Shown: positions 1 to 9,820 of the stretch, one piece after another
Layout: each line of letters opens with the position of its first letter
How positions within the stretch are numbered: position 1 is the first letter of the stretch
Source of the DNA: Verrucomicrobiia bacterium
GTDB taxonomy: Bacteria; Verrucomicrobiota; Verrucomicrobiia; Limisphaerales; DASXHY01
Assembly (NCBI GenBank): GCA_035629175.1
Contig: DASPIL010000066.1
Coordinates: forward strand, 1 to 64,000
DNA length: 64,000 bases
Reading direction: 5' to 3'
The notes under the pieces: model-generated
Told to the model about the DNA's origin: nothing
What the model saw: only the letters and a program-made list of their open reading frames with translations
Databases searched by the model: none
Made by a program: the position numbers and the translations under genes

Positions 1-687
1 TGTCTGGAGGAACTCGAAGAAGCGAAGAAGACGAGAAGAAGGAAGAAGAGCTTTGGCGCGGGAAGAGCGAAGAAAATCAGCCGGAAGAAAACGGAATTTC
101 ATCCCGCCACTTTTCCACCGCTATCATTCCGCCGCTGACAAACAAGCCACGTAAAGTCTGCGACCACGTGGCAGGACGGGGAGAAAGCGGCGTGGCGGGT
201 CGGAGTTAGAGAATTGGCACTTGTGTTTGTGCCCTTGATCGCGGAAACAGCAGGAGGAGGAAGTTTTTCAGCAAATTTTCCAGCGTAGTGATCCCTCTAC
301 GTTCCCGTGTAACGGGTGACAAACTCAAGCCTATGGCGGAAGTTTCGCGCCGGTATTCTTTTTCCTGTTCTTCCAGCGGAACGTGACGGATTGGCCGGCA
401 ACATCGACCAGGCTCGCGTCGTTGATGGCGGTGCGGGCGACATAGCTGCCCGAGATATTTAAGCGTGCTGGCACCAGGTCCGGCAGCTTGAATGTGAACG
501 CCCCAGTCCGTATTCCAGACGGACGGATCGCCTTGCGCCCCCGCCCACGCGGTCCCGGCCGTACAACTGCATCCCCCATTCGGGGGAGCGGTCTGACACC
601 CGCTCGGGGGATGGTCAGATCACGGCAGAGAATTATCATTCAAACTCTGTCACGACGAGAAACCATTCAACAATCCCAACCGGTACT
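1..687. other. Leading intergenic region, mostly without recognisable genes
   Basis: This stretch precedes the first convincing gene. Bases 1-330 hold a purine-rich start and no open frame that looks like a protein. Bases about 331-450 hold a degraded transposase fragment, listed separately. The short frames at 450-690 are rich in Arg and Pro on both strands and look like chance frames in GC-rich DNA. The promoter of the gene at 688 should lie here, but I could not identify a clear -35/-10 pair. Confidence 0.5.
331..450 (-). pseudogene. Remnant of an IS91-family (Y2) transposase
   Basis: The minus-strand frame ending at 331 encodes about 38 residues containing SYVARTAINDASLVD followed by VTFRWKNRK. 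This resembles the segment of IS91/IS801-type transposases that reads roughly RYVHRTAI...L...VTFRWKD and precedes a conserved RRFL...HVLP block. Here the frame stops a few residues after the FRWK motif and the following block is missing. The upstream part of the frame (Arg/Pro-rich) does not look like transposase. I read this as an internal fragment of a decayed insertion sequence. No ends or target-site duplication are visible, and the match is recognised by eye over a short stretch only. Confidence 0.42.
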
Positions 688-3600
688 ATGAAAAGCTATC
701 ACCTGAAGACACGTTTGTGCGTTGTCGCGGCCGCTTTGGTCATCGGAAGTCCGCAGCTCAAGGCCGATCTTGTGGGACCTTACACGCCTGACGCCAACAC
801 GCTCTTTCTCTTTCACTTCAACGAACCCGCAGGCTCCTCAGCCACGGTGAACGCAGGTTCCAAGGGCGGCAATTCATACACGGTTCAGAACGACACGGCT
901 GGCACTGGGCAGCCGAATCCTCCCGCAGTGACGGACCTGCTCGGCGCGGCCGGCTATTCCAGCGGTCCAATCAATTTCGGAAACAGCGCGAACTTCCACA
1001 CAGCCGGATACCTGATTGGATACGACTTCAATGCGAATGGCGCCTACGAAGCCGATGTGCAGGGCGGACCCGTGAGTCCCGATCGCTTCGCGATGACCAA
1101 CTTGAACGTGGGAAATGGAGGGCAATCCCCTTTCACGATCGAGGCGCTGGTTGCGCCCACCCGCATTGACGGCGCGCAGCAGGAGATTGTCTGCACCGAC
1201 AGCTACGCGGGGGCGAACCGCGGATTCCAATTCCGCATCGTGGGCAGCCAGTTGCAGCTTCAGATGCTCGACGGCGCAACATTCTTCAATTCGTCGGCCC
1301 CCATTCCGACCACGGGGCCGCACGGGTTCACGAATGGTTTTTGGTATCACGTGGCGATCACGTACGACGGGTCATCTGTGAAGCTCTACTGGACCCGGTT
1401 AGATCCGAGCGTGAATGCCGCGAACCAGATTTCATCCGAAAATCGCGTGATCACCACGGGTCATGGAAACGTCCTGGCTCCGCTGGTTTTTGGAAATGAC
1501 AACCGTGGTGCATCCAGCGAAATGTTTTCAGGCAGCATCGATGAGTTGCGGATCAGCAATGTTGCGCGCGGGCCCGGCCAGATGCAGTTCTTCTCGCCTG
1601 CGGTGACCATCGTTGCGAATCCCATCAGCCAGAACATCGATTACACCGAAACCGTCCGGTTCTCCGTCGTTGCCGCAAGTCCGACCCCAATGGGTTTTCA
1701 ATGGCGTTTCGATGGCAATCCAATTTCGGGGGCGAACAGCAATGTTTATGTGATTTCACAAGTGGGTGCTGCGAATGCCGGGCTTTACGATGTCGTCGTT
1801 ACGAACTCTGCGGGCTTTGCTTCAACGAGCGCACCGGCGAATCTCGTTGTCGGCGCAGCCAACTTCCTGGCGCATCGCTATAGCTTCAACGGCAATCTCA
1901 ATGACAGCGTTGGCACGGCCCATGGCACCAACTTCGGGAATGCAACCGTGGTCGACGGCGCGCTCGTCCTCGACGGAACTGACAGCACCTACGCGCAATT
2001 GCCGGGCGGCCTGCTTGCGGGGTTGAACTCTGCGACTGTGGATTTCTGGGCAACGATCGGGACGACTCCGACTTCGTCACGCATCTTCGATTTCGGCAAC
2101 AGCCTGCCCGATTTCACGAGTGCGATCGTTGGGTTCAACTATCTGTTTTTCACCCCGAATTCCGGTGGAGCCCATCGGCTGACGATTTCTTCGGGCGACG
2201 TTTCGTTCGAGCAGAATGCCGCGGGCACGGGCACGCTGGAGAATCAGACGGTGCACGTCACGTGCGTGGTCGATCCTCCCAACCAGAGAATGCTGCTCTA
2301 CACGAATGGCGTCCTGGAAACGATCAACACGAACATGACCGCGCCTCTGTCGTCGCTGAATAACGTGCTGACCTATCTTGGCCGCTCTCTGTATGCGGTT
2401 GATCCGTATCTCAACGGCAGCATCGATGAGTTCCGCATCTACAACGGCGCGCTGTCGCCGATCACCGTGCAGCAGAATCACGAACAGGGGCCAAACATTG
2501 TTCTCAGCGATGGTCCCGTGGATTTCGTCGTGAACCCGGTCAGCACAAACATTCCTGTCGGCCAGACGGCGACCTTCACGGCAACTGCGGTCGGTTACCT
2601 GCCGATTCGGTATCAATGGTATAAGGGCGGTGTCCTGGTGCCGGGCGCGACGAATGCAAGCTACAGCCTCGTGTCGCAGCTGGCGGACAATGGCACATCG
2701 ATCCAGGTCTTCGCCACCAATGTGATTGGCTCAACCGTGTATTCCGATGCAAGCACCGTGGCGACGCTGAACACCTTTGTGCCGCCGACGCTTGTCTGGC
2801 TGGGCGCATCGCATGGCGACTGGGATATGGCCTCGCTCAACTGGACGAACCTCGCGGGCGGCGCCCTGACGGCTTACACCTCCTTCGCATCGGCTCTGTT
2901 TGATGCTCGTGGCAGCGCGGCACCGACGGTTAACGTAACGCAGCCCGTGAACCCGGATTTGCTGACGGTGAATTCCGGATCCGATTATCTGATCACGTCG
3001 TTTGCCTTGAATGGTTCTCTTGTCGGGCAGGGCCGGCTGGTGAAGCAGGGAGCAGGAAGGCTTACGATCGATGTCACCAACAATATGTCGGGCGGAATCT
3101 TGATTTCCGCAGGCACGTTGCAGATTGGAAATGGCACGGGCACGGGAACGCTAGGAGGCGGTGCGGTCACCAACAACAGCGTCCTCGCGTTCAACCGCGG
3201 GGATACGCTGGCAGTTCCGAATGCCATCACAGGCTCAGGTTCAGTGCGCCAGGATGGCAGCGGTGCGGCCGCGCTTTCCGGGAACAACACCTACACGGGC
3301 CAAACGCTCGTGAACAGCGGCGTGATGTTCGTGCAGAGCAGCAACGCGCTGGGAGCCACCTCAGCCGGCACGGTCGTGGCCGCGGGCGCGCAGGTGTACA
3401 TCACTGCCAACGTGAATCTCAGCGGCGAAGCGCTGACGATCAGCGGATCGGGCGCCGACAGTTCGGGATCACTTCGCAAGGGCGGAGCCGGAGCCACTAC
3501 GCTCGGCGGACCCATTGCGCTGGCTGCGGACGCAACCGTGGGAGTGGACGGAGGCGCCGTGCTGACCGTCAGCAACTCGGTTTCAGGCGCTGCGATTCTT

Positions 3601-5067
3601 ACAAAAAATGGAGACGGCACCCTGGCACTCAGCGGGCCGGGATCCTATACAGGCGGCACATTGCTCACGGCGGGCGCGCTGCAGTTGAATTCCAATAACA
3701 GCATAGGGCGGGGCAGCGTCACCGCTGAAGGCAACGGCCGGGTGATTCTCGGAAACGGAGTTACTCTGACGAATTCGGTGGTATTCAATGGCGTCAATCC
3801 CGGCGCTGCGCTTGGTGCCATCATGTTGCCGGACGGTTCCAATGCGATCGCGACTGTGAGTGGCCCCCTCACATTCCATGCGAACGCCGCGACCGGAGGG
3901 CACTTTGCCGGGCCGACAAATGGCCTGCTGAACGTCACGGGGCCGTTATCGTTTGAGAGCGGCGCCAATGTGCTGATGGTTCGATTGGGCAATGTCAGGT
4001 TGAGCGCGCCAGGGATTGGTTACACAGAACTGCAAATCCGGGCGAACACGACCAGCATCGGCGCCAACAACGCCATTGCACCGGGAACGGTTGTTGACAT
4101 CGCAGGCAATGGAACTGCGACCGATCCGACCAGTCTGGACCTCAACGGGTTTAACCAGACGGTGCTTGGCTTGCGAAATGAAGTGGCGCCGGCAAATCTG
4201 GCGTGGGTCACGAACAGCGCTGGCTCCTTGAGCACCCTTACAATCGATCCGCAGGGCGGCGCCTATCTGTTCAGCGGCAGCATCGTGGGGAATCTATCGC
4301 TCGTGCTTGCTTCAGGCTCGCAGACCTTCCTGACCAACGGTTCCGCTTTGAGCGGTCTTCATACTTACACCGGCAACACGCTCATCAATGGCGGAACCCT
4401 CTCGCTCGGAACTGGCGTCCGGCTCACCGGGACTCCAGTGATTCATGTGGCAAATGGGGCGTCGCTGGACGTGACTGCTGCGGGATTGGTGATCGGACCG
4501 GGTCAAACACTGCGCGGCGGCGACGGCGCCTTCATTGTGAACGGCAGCGTCACCAACAACGGCACAATCGAGCTCGATGTGAACAAGGCGGGCGCGACGT
4601 TGAGCAGCGACAGCATCCAGGGACTGAACCATATTCGATTCGGTGGGACGTTGAAGTTGAACGTCACTGCTTCGCCAGCCCTGACGGCGAGCGACAGCTT
4701 CAAGCTGTTCAACGCGGCTGGTTACTCGGGAACCTTTGCATCGTTCGTTCCGTTCAGGCCAGCCCCGGGTTTGTCTTGGGACCAGAGCACGCTCGCGGTG
4801 GATGGAATCTTGCGCATTGCAGTCGGCGGAGGACCTGACACGACGCCGACAAACATGGTGACTGCGGTGACGGGTGGCGGAACTCAGTTGGAACTCGCAT
4901 GGCCGGCATCGCATGTGGGATGGCGTCTGCAGGCACAAACCAATTCGCTGGCCACTGGCCTGAATGCAAGCTGGGTGGACGTCTCTTCTTCCACGGCCAC
5001 CAACCGCATCATTGTGCCGATCTCGAAAACGAGCGGCGCGGTGTTCTACCGGCTGGTTTATCCCTGA
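688..5067 (+). CDS. Giant secreted LamG/Ig-like/autotransporter-repeat surface protein
   Basis: A 1459-residue exported protein with a signal peptide (cleavage likely after Ala26, SPQLKA). The order is: a LamG-like concanavalin fold (about 35-295, ending in SGSIDELRISN); an Ig-like module (about 305-388); a second LamG (about 395-605, with GSIDEFRIYNGALS); a second Ig-like module (about 612-700, YQWYKGG); then a long Gly/Ser/Thr/Asn-rich region (about 705-1380). That region has repeated motifs such as LSGNNTYTGQTLVNSG and LSGPGSYTGGTLLTAG, the hallmark of autotransporter-associated beta-strand (PATR) repeats. The last 65 residues form a small beta domain ending FYRLVYP, a style common at the end of verrucomicrobial secreted proteins. 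No autotransporter barrel is present, so the export route is probably Sec followed by an unknown step. Binding of glycans is an inference from LamG. It is followed after 33 bp by a PEP-CTERM gene. Confidence 0.85.
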   Translation: MKSYHLKTRLCVVAAALVIGSPQLKADLVGPYTPDANTLFLFHFNEPAGSSATVNAGSKGGNSYTVQNDTAGTGQPNPPAVTDLLGAAGYSSGPINFGNSANFHTAGYLIGYDFNANGAYEADVQGGPVSPDRFAMTNLNVGNGGQSPFTIEALVAPTRIDGAQQEIVCTDSYAGANRGFQFRIVGSQLQLQMLDGATFFNSSAPIPTTGPHGFTNGFWYHVAITYDGSSVKLYWTRLDPSVNAANQISSENRVITTGHGNVLAPLVFGNDNRGASSEMFSGSIDELRISNVARGPGQMQFFSPAVTIVANPISQNIDYTETVRFSVVAASPTPMGFQWRFDGNPISGANSNVYVISQVGAANAGLYDVVVTNSAGFASTSAPANLVVGAANFLAHRYSFNGNLNDSVGTAHGTNFGNATVVDGALVLDGTDSTYAQLPGGLLAGLNSATVDFWATIGTTPTSSRIFDFGNSLPDFTSAIVGFNYLFFTPNSGGAHRLTISSGDVSFEQNAAGTGTLENQTVHVTCVVDPPNQRMLLYTNGVLETINTNMTAPLSSLNNVLTYLGRSLYAVDPYLNGSIDEFRIYNGALSPITVQQNHEQGPNIVLSDGPVDFVVNPVSTNIPVGQTATFTATAVGYLPIRYQWYKGGVLVPGATNASYSLVSQLADNGTSIQVFATNVIGSTVYSDASTVATLNTFVPPTLVWLGASHGDWDMASLNWTNLAGGALTAYTSFASALFDARGSAAPTVNVTQPVNPDLLTVNSGSDYLITSFALNGSLVGQGRLVKQGAGRLTIDVTNNMSGGILISAGTLQIGNGTGTGTLGGGAVTNNSVLAFNRGDTLAVPNAITGSGSVRQDGSGAAALSGNNTYTGQTLVNSGVMFVQSSNALGATSAGTVVAAGAQVYITANVNLSGEALTISGSGADSSGSLRKGGAGATTLGGPIALAADATVGVDGGAVLTVSNSVSGAAILTKNGDGTLALSGPGSYTGGTLLTAGALQLNSNNSIGRGSVTAEGNGRVILGNGVTLTNSVVFNGVNPGAALGAIMLPDGSNAIATVSGPLTFHANAATGGHFAGPTNGLLNVTGPLSFESGANVLMVRLGNVRLSAPGIGYTELQIRANTTSIGANNAIAPGTVVDIAGNGTATDPTSLDLNGFNQTVLGLRNEVAPANLAWVTNSAGSLSTLTIDPQGGAYLFSGSIVGNLSLVLASGSQTFLTNGSALSGLHTYTGNTLINGGTLSLGTGVRLTGTPVIHVANGASLDVTAAGLVIGPGQTLRGGDGAFIVNGSVTNNGTIELDVNKAGATLSSDSIQGLNHIRFGGTLKLNVTASPALTASDSFKLFNAAGYSGTFASFVPFRPAPGLSWDQSTLAVDGILRIAVGGGPDTTPTNMVTAVTGGGTQLELAWPASHVGWRLQAQTNSLATGLNASWVDVSSSTATNRIIVPISKTSGAVFYRLVYP

Positions 5068-5100
5068 CGAATCTCAGTTAACTCAAACCACAAAAACGAA

Positions 5101-5895
5101 ATGAAACACAGACTCAAACAGAACATGGGAGCGTCCCTGGTGCTCGCGGTTATCGCCTCATCGGCGGCAGCGGCCAGTGCGCAGATCACAATCTATTCGG
5201 ACAACTTCAGCGGGAGCGGCGGGGCATTAAACGGCAGCGCTGTTGATGTCGGCGGCCAGAACTGGCAGGCGGGAAGCGCGTTCCTCGACAACGGAACAGT
5301 TAACACCGTTGTCGCTGCTTCCGCGAACGGCCAGGCCGCCTGGCTGCCGTTTGCCCCCGTAAACGGAACTGTTTACACGGCGACGGCAACCATCCTGAAC
5401 ACAAATCCCGATTGGATTGCGTTCGGATTCATGCCGGCGCTTCCGGTCGGTGGCGACTGGACGGCAACTGACTTCGGCGTGCGTCACTCCAACAGCGGTG
5501 CACACGCGTGGGGTTTTTCGCGAAACAACGCGACGCAGAATGACCAGGAGTTCTTCAATGGCGTCAATACCAGCAACAACACGGGTCTTGGCGGGAATCT
5601 TGCAGATCCGGCGAATCCGATCACGCTGGGAATTGTTCTGGACACGACTGGCGCAACGTGGACTGCGCAGTATTTCTTGAACGGGGTGCAGCAGGGTGGC
5701 TCGTTCAATCTTCCAGCTACCGCGAACACAGGCATCGGAGGTATCGGTTTCAGCCGCGACCGCAACGCAACTGCAGGCACCGGCGGTGTGATCTCTGCCT
5801 TCTCCCTGACACAGGTTCCCGAGCCCACCACGTTTGCGATGCTGGCACTAGGGGCTAGTTTGCTTGGGATGCGGCTGCGCCGGAACTTGAAGTAG
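5101..5895 (+). CDS. PEP-CTERM sorting domain protein
   Basis: A 264-residue exported protein. The signal peptide runs to about Ala27 (AAAASA). The body is a beta-rich, Asn/Gly-rich domain (about 28-235) of the kind seen in PEP-CTERM proteins, starting ITIYSDNFSG. The C-terminus (239-264) is a canonical PEP-CTERM tail: VPEPTTFAML, a hydrophobic stretch, then a basic end (RLRRNLK). Such tails are recognised by an exosortase (EpsH/XrtA family), which is not in this window, and target proteins to the outer surface or exopolysaccharide matrix. The gene sits 33 bp after the giant surface protein and 81 bp before a prepilin-like gene, so the three may be co-transcribed. The role of the body domain is unknown. 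Confidence 0.88.
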   Translation: MKHRLKQNMGASLVLAVIASSAAAASAQITIYSDNFSGSGGALNGSAVDVGGQNWQAGSAFLDNGTVNTVVAASANGQAAWLPFAPVNGTVYTATATILNTNPDWIAFGFMPALPVGGDWTATDFGVRHSNSGAHAWGFSRNNATQNDQEFFNGVNTSNNTGLGGNLADPANPITLGIVLDTTGATWTAQYFLNGVQQGGSFNLPATANTGIGGIGFSRDRNATAGTGGVISAFSLTQVPEPTTFAMLALGASLLGMRLRRNLK

Positions 5896-5976
5896 TCGAA
5901 GGCAGAACAAGCGAGAGTCATTTGTTGAAAAAAGGGATTGGGTTCAATTCCCGGTCCCTTTCCAGTGAAAGTTGAA

Positions 5977-6777
5977 ATGAAAGTGATTGAGCGAAACAAG
6001 AGCGTCCGAAACGGTTTTACCCTGATTGAGTTGCTGGTGGTCATTGCAATTATCGCGATCCTTGCGGCGATGCTGCTTCCGGCGCTGGGCAAGGCGAAGG
6101 AAAAGGCCAAGCGCACCCAGTGCCTGAACAACCTGCGACAGGTCGGGGTGGGTGTGATGCTGTATGCGGGAGACTTCAACGACCGCGTGTTCACCAACAT
6201 TCATCCGCTCTCGCTCCATATCGGGCAGGCCGATGTCCTGAAGGCTTACGGAATGACGCTCAAGCAGGCGCCGAGTGAAGCAAACAACATTTGGAGCTGT
6301 CCCACCCGAAATTTTCTGCCGCGCCGCGACACGACCTATCCCAACGAAATTGCCCTGGGTTACCAATATTATGGAGGCATGAGGAACTGGCCGAACAACC
6401 CTGCGGGTCTTGGCAATTCCGGCAATGCACCCAGTCCCGTGAAGCTCGGAACTTCCCGCCCGAACTGGGCGATGGCGTCCGATGCCAATGCGCGGTTCAC
6501 AGACCAGACGGCAAACAATGGGTGGGGGTATGACGGCCTGACGCCGGGACAGCCTCCACGGGTTCCGCATCAACGCCAGGGAAAACGGCATCCTGACGGA
6601 GGCATGGTGTTGTATGTCGACGGTTCCGTTCGGTGGATCAAGTTCGAGAGCATGTACATGTTCACTACCTGGAACCCGACCCGCCGCCTTTTCAGTTACC
6701 AGGAGGATTGGGGATCCTTGAATCCCACTGCGGCTCAGCTGCAGTTGATGAAGCCCACCACGGCAGATTTGCAGTAG
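5977..6777 (+). CDS. Prepilin-like (type II pseudopilin) protein with H-X9-DG motif
   Basis: A protein of 266 residues from the ATG at 5977; an in-frame GTG at 5965 and TTG at 5938 lie upstream and are less likely. It begins with a basic leader and the class III signal [20 protein letters not shown], with prepilin peptidase cleavage expected between Gly13 and Phe14 and the usual Glu at +5. Near the C-terminus it carries [16 protein letters not shown], an exact H-X9-DG motif, typical of the large pseudopilin families of Planctomycetes and Verrucomicrobia (DUF1559 neighbourhood). These proteins are thought to be processed by PilD and assembled or anchored at the inner membrane, but their function is not established. 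The context between surface proteins and a glycoside hydrolase suggests a role in secretion or surface organisation. That is an inference. Confidence 0.88.
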   Translation: MKVIERNKSVRNGFTLIELLVVIAIIAILAAMLLPALGKAKEKAKRTQCLNNLRQVGVGVMLYAGDFNDRVFTNIHPLSLHIGQADVLKAYGMTLKQAPSEANNIWSCPTRNFLPRRDTTYPNEIALGYQYYGGMRNWPNNPAGLGNSGNAPSPVKLGTSRPNWAMASDANARFTDQTANNGWGYDGLTPGQPPRVPHQRQGKRHPDGGMVLYVDGSVRWIKFESMYMFTTWNPTRRLFSYQEDWGSLNPTAAQLQLMKPTTADLQ

Positions 6778-6831
6778 CCCGCCTTGACCTTTGAAGCCAT
6801 CTCCAGTCGCATTCACCCTGTGCATACACTG

Positions 6832-9771
6832 ATGAGACGAATTGCGGGACTGTTCGCCGGGGCTGGCATGCTTTTGTCGTTGGCGGTTGTTTCGGCTGCG
6901 GACCTGGAGAGCGGTTTCGCGAACCCGCCGCGCGAGGCGAGGACGCGCGCTTATTGGTGGTGGTTGAATGGCAATGTCGACAAGGCCGCGATCACACGCG
7001 ACCTGGAGGAAATGAAAGCGAAAGGGTGGGGCGGCGCCCTGATCTGCGACGCCGGCGGAGCGGAGCAGGACGGCAACGATCGCGTGCCTGCGGGGCCCGC
7101 TTTCTTCAGCACCGAATGGCGCGAGCTTTACAGGCACACATTGAAAGAGGCGAATCGCCTGGAGCTTGAGTTGAGCTTGAACATCCAGAGTGGATGGAAC
7201 CTGGGCGGACCTGATGTTCTGGCTGAAGACTCCGCAAAAAAGGTGATCTGGTCTGAACTGGAGATTACCGGCCCCACGAATTTCAGTGGCGCACTTCCGC
7301 TGCCGCGCGTGCGGGATAATTATTCCCGGGAAATCGCCGTGCTCGCATATCGGATTCGTCCTGAAGTGCCCACCAACCGCCCCCCTCTTAAACACTGGCG
7401 CGAAAAGGCGATTCACAACGAGCTTCACTTTTCCGCGCCGGAAACAGCGATCCTCCACGAGGAGAACCAAGGTCTTCCAAATGAACACGACGCGCGGGTG
7501 GAGGACGTCGTTGACCTTCGCGGCAGGTTCGGTGCGGATGGTATTCTGCGCTGGGAAGTTCCGGCCGGCCGCTGGCAGGTGTTGCGCTTCGTCTGCACAA
7601 TCGGCGATCGTTCGTATGTTTCCACTTCGAGCGACGGGTGGAAGGGATATTCGCTCGACGTACTGGACCAGGAAGCCTTGAAGAAATACTGGGATTCGGT
7701 GGTTGAACCCTTGATCGCCGACGCGGGATCGTTCGCCGGCAGCACACTTAAATACCTGCATACCGACAGCTGGGAAGTGGAGCCGCTGAATTGGACCCTT
7801 AAGTTCCCGCGGAAATTCCTGCAGTATCGCGGATATGACGTCACGCCGTGGCTGCCTGTTCTCGCAGGTCGTATTATCAATTCGCGGGAAGACAGCAATC
7901 GCTTCCTGCATGATTTTCGGCGCACGTTGGGCGACCTGGCCGTGGCGGAGCATTACACGCCATTTCGCGATTGGGCGCATCGCCACGGAATCCTGATTCA
8001 TCCCGAGTCGGGCGGGCCGCACGCAGTTCCGATCGATGCGCAACAATGCCTTGGGATGAACGATGTGCCGATGTCTGAGTTCTGGGCGTGGTCGTGGCGG
8101 CATCGGGTCGGCGACCGCAATCGTTTTTTCCTGAAGCAGCCGGCTTCAGCGGCACACACCTATGGACGGAGGCTTGTCGCGGCGGAAGGATTTACCACGA
8201 TTGGGCCGCACTGGCAGGAAACCGTTTGGGACAATTTGCGGCCGTCGTTCGACCACGCCCTGACTGAGGGAATGAACCGCCTCGTGTGGCATGCGTTCGT
8301 CTGTTCGCCTGAATCGGCCGGGATGCCGGGGCAGCAGTATTTTGCGGGGACACATTTCAACCCGAACACAACGTGGTGGAACCAGTCGGGCCCCTTCATC
8401 CAGTACATGAATCGCTGCCAGTTCATGCTGCAGCAGGGATTGTTCATCGCCGACGCATTGTATTACTACGGTGATCACGTGCCGAACTTCACCCAATTGC
8501 GGAGTTCCGATCCTGCAAAGGTGGGGAAAGGTTATGACTACGACGTGATTACGGAGGAAGCCATTCTCACCCGTGTCAGCGTGAAGGACGGCTTGCTCAT
8601 ACTGCCGGACGGAATGAGCTACAGGCTCATGGTTTTGCCGGAACGCGAAGTCATATCGCTGCGCGTGCTGGAGAAAGTGCGTGAATTGGTGAACGACGGC
8701 GCCACGATCATCATGGTGCGGCCCAGCCGGGCGAGCGGGCTGGCTGGGCATGAAAAGGCGGATGCCCGCGTCAGGGAAATCGCTGCGGAACTTCTTGGAC
8801 GCGAGCCAGCGGCCGCCGCGCAGAGCGTGCGCAGATTCGGCAAGGGACGTGTTGTTTCCGGCCGCACAGCGCGCGAGGTTCTTCAGGCTGACGGGGTCGT
8901 TCCCGATTTTGAAGCGGCCGCCCCGAACGCCGATGCCGAGATCAACTACATCCATCGGCGTGATGGGCGTACCGACTTCTATTTTGTTGCGAACCGTTCG
9001 ACGAACGCTGAAGAGGTTTCGTTGACGTTCCGTATTGGAGATCGCGCGCCCGAACTGTGGGATGCAGTCACTGGGGAGCGGCGGTTTGCCGCGGACTATC
9101 AGCAGTCGCAGGGACGCACCATCATTCCCGTTCAGTTGCCGCCGTGTGGATCGATGTTCGTGGTGTTTCGCGAGAATGCGTCAGCCCCCCCGGCAGCGCG
9201 GAGCCGAAATTACGATGAATATTCTCCGGTTCACGAGATTGCGGGTTCGTGGACCGTTGCATTCGATTCCAGGTGGGGCGGCCCGGGAACCGTGACATTT
9301 GACGATCTGGTCAGCTGGCCGGAGCGGCCTGAATCGGGCGTTCGTTTCTATTCCGGAACCGCAACCTATCGACGCCAGTTCACACTGCCCGAGGACGAGG
9401 TGACGAGCGGGCAGGGGGATCTCTACCTGGACCTGGGCGATGTGCGCGAGATGGCGGAAGTGAAAGTGAATGGAAAATCATGTGGCATTGCGTGGACGCC
9501 TCCGTTTCGTGTGAATATTGCCGGGGCTGTTCGCGCCGGAGTTAACGAGTTGCAGATCGAGGTCGTGAATTTTTGGCCGAATCGGATTATCGGTGACAGT
9601 TCCCTTCCACGGAACGAGCGCCTCACCCGAACCAACGTCCGAAAATTTACTCCCCAGTCCGCGCTCATGCGCTCGGGTTTGTTCGGCCCGGTGAAGGTGG
9701 TTCGGCGCGACGCAGCGGGTGGCCCCCGTGTGAGCCTGTCGACGGAAAACTTCAACGAGCACATGAGGTGA
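6832..9771 (+). CDS. GH106-type alpha-L-rhamnosidase, secreted
   Basis: A protein of 979 residues from the ATG at 6832, which gives a compact signal peptide (MRRIAGLFAGAGMLLSL, cleavage near VVSAA). GTG 6820 and TTG 6784 are alternative starts. Mature residues begin FANPPREARTRAYWWWLNG, followed by a GGALICDAGG segment. This is the typical N-terminus of the glycoside hydrolase 106 family, whose characterised members remove alpha-L-rhamnose from pectic and other plant polysaccharides by an inverting, calcium-dependent mechanism. The long catalytic barrel region has the large size expected of GH106. The last 200 residues form a galactose-binding-like beta sandwich (YRRQFTLP, LDLGDVREMAEVKVNG, VNFWPNRIIGD). 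It probably works in the periplasm or at the surface. The neighbouring LamG/BNR-4 gene 49 bp downstream and the TonB receptor beyond suggest a small polysaccharide-use locus. Confidence 0.82.
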   Translation: MRRIAGLFAGAGMLLSLAVVSAADLESGFANPPREARTRAYWWWLNGNVDKAAITRDLEEMKAKGWGGALICDAGGAEQDGNDRVPAGPAFFSTEWRELYRHTLKEANRLELELSLNIQSGWNLGGPDVLAEDSAKKVIWSELEITGPTNFSGALPLPRVRDNYSREIAVLAYRIRPEVPTNRPPLKHWREKAIHNELHFSAPETAILHEENQGLPNEHDARVEDVVDLRGRFGADGILRWEVPAGRWQVLRFVCTIGDRSYVSTSSDGWKGYSLDVLDQEALKKYWDSVVEPLIADAGSFAGSTLKYLHTDSWEVEPLNWTLKFPRKFLQYRGYDVTPWLPVLAGRIINSREDSNRFLHDFRRTLGDLAVAEHYTPFRDWAHRHGILIHPESGGPHAVPIDAQQCLGMNDVPMSEFWAWSWRHRVGDRNRFFLKQPASAAHTYGRRLVAAEGFTTIGPHWQETVWDNLRPSFDHALTEGMNRLVWHAFVCSPESAGMPGQQYFAGTHFNPNTTWWNQSGPFIQYMNRCQFMLQQGLFIADALYYYGDHVPNFTQLRSSDPAKVGKGYDYDVITEEAILTRVSVKDGLLILPDGMSYRLMVLPEREVISLRVLEKVRELVNDGATIIMVRPSRASGLAGHEKADARVREIAAELLGREPAAAAQSVRRFGKGRVVSGRTAREVLQADGVVPDFEAAAPNADAEINYIHRRDGRTDFYFVANRSTNAEEVSLTFRIGDRAPELWDAVTGERRFAADYQQSQGRTIIPVQLPPCGSMFVVFRENASAPPAARSRNYDEYSPVHEIAGSWTVAFDSRWGGPGTVTFDDLVSWPERPESGVRFYSGTATYRRQFTLPEDEVTSGQGDLYLDLGDVREMAEVKVNGKSCGIAWTPPFRVNIAGAVRAGVNELQIEVVNFWPNRIIGDSSLPRNERLTRTNVRKFTPQSALMRSGLFGPVKVVRRDAAGGPRVSLSTENFNEHMR

Positions 9772-9820
9772 GGGAAAGGTTCACAGGATTCCCCAGTTCA
9801 AGGCAGGGAGCCATCGAGTT

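Noticed and set aside
5927-5966. A tRNA 3'-end-like string (GGGTTCAATTCCC followed by GGTCCCTTTCCA)
   Set aside because: The T-arm can be drawn with two wobble pairs, but the acceptor strand is one base short before CCA and no D-arm, anticodon arm or 5' acceptor strand precedes it. It could be a decayed tRNA scrap or chance.
5944-8103. A 719-codon open frame on the minus strand
   Set aside because: It lies antisense to the prepilin-like and GH106 genes, is rich in Arg, Pro, His and Gln, shows no domain, and the plus-strand genes have clear motifs. Long antisense frames are common in GC-rich DNA.
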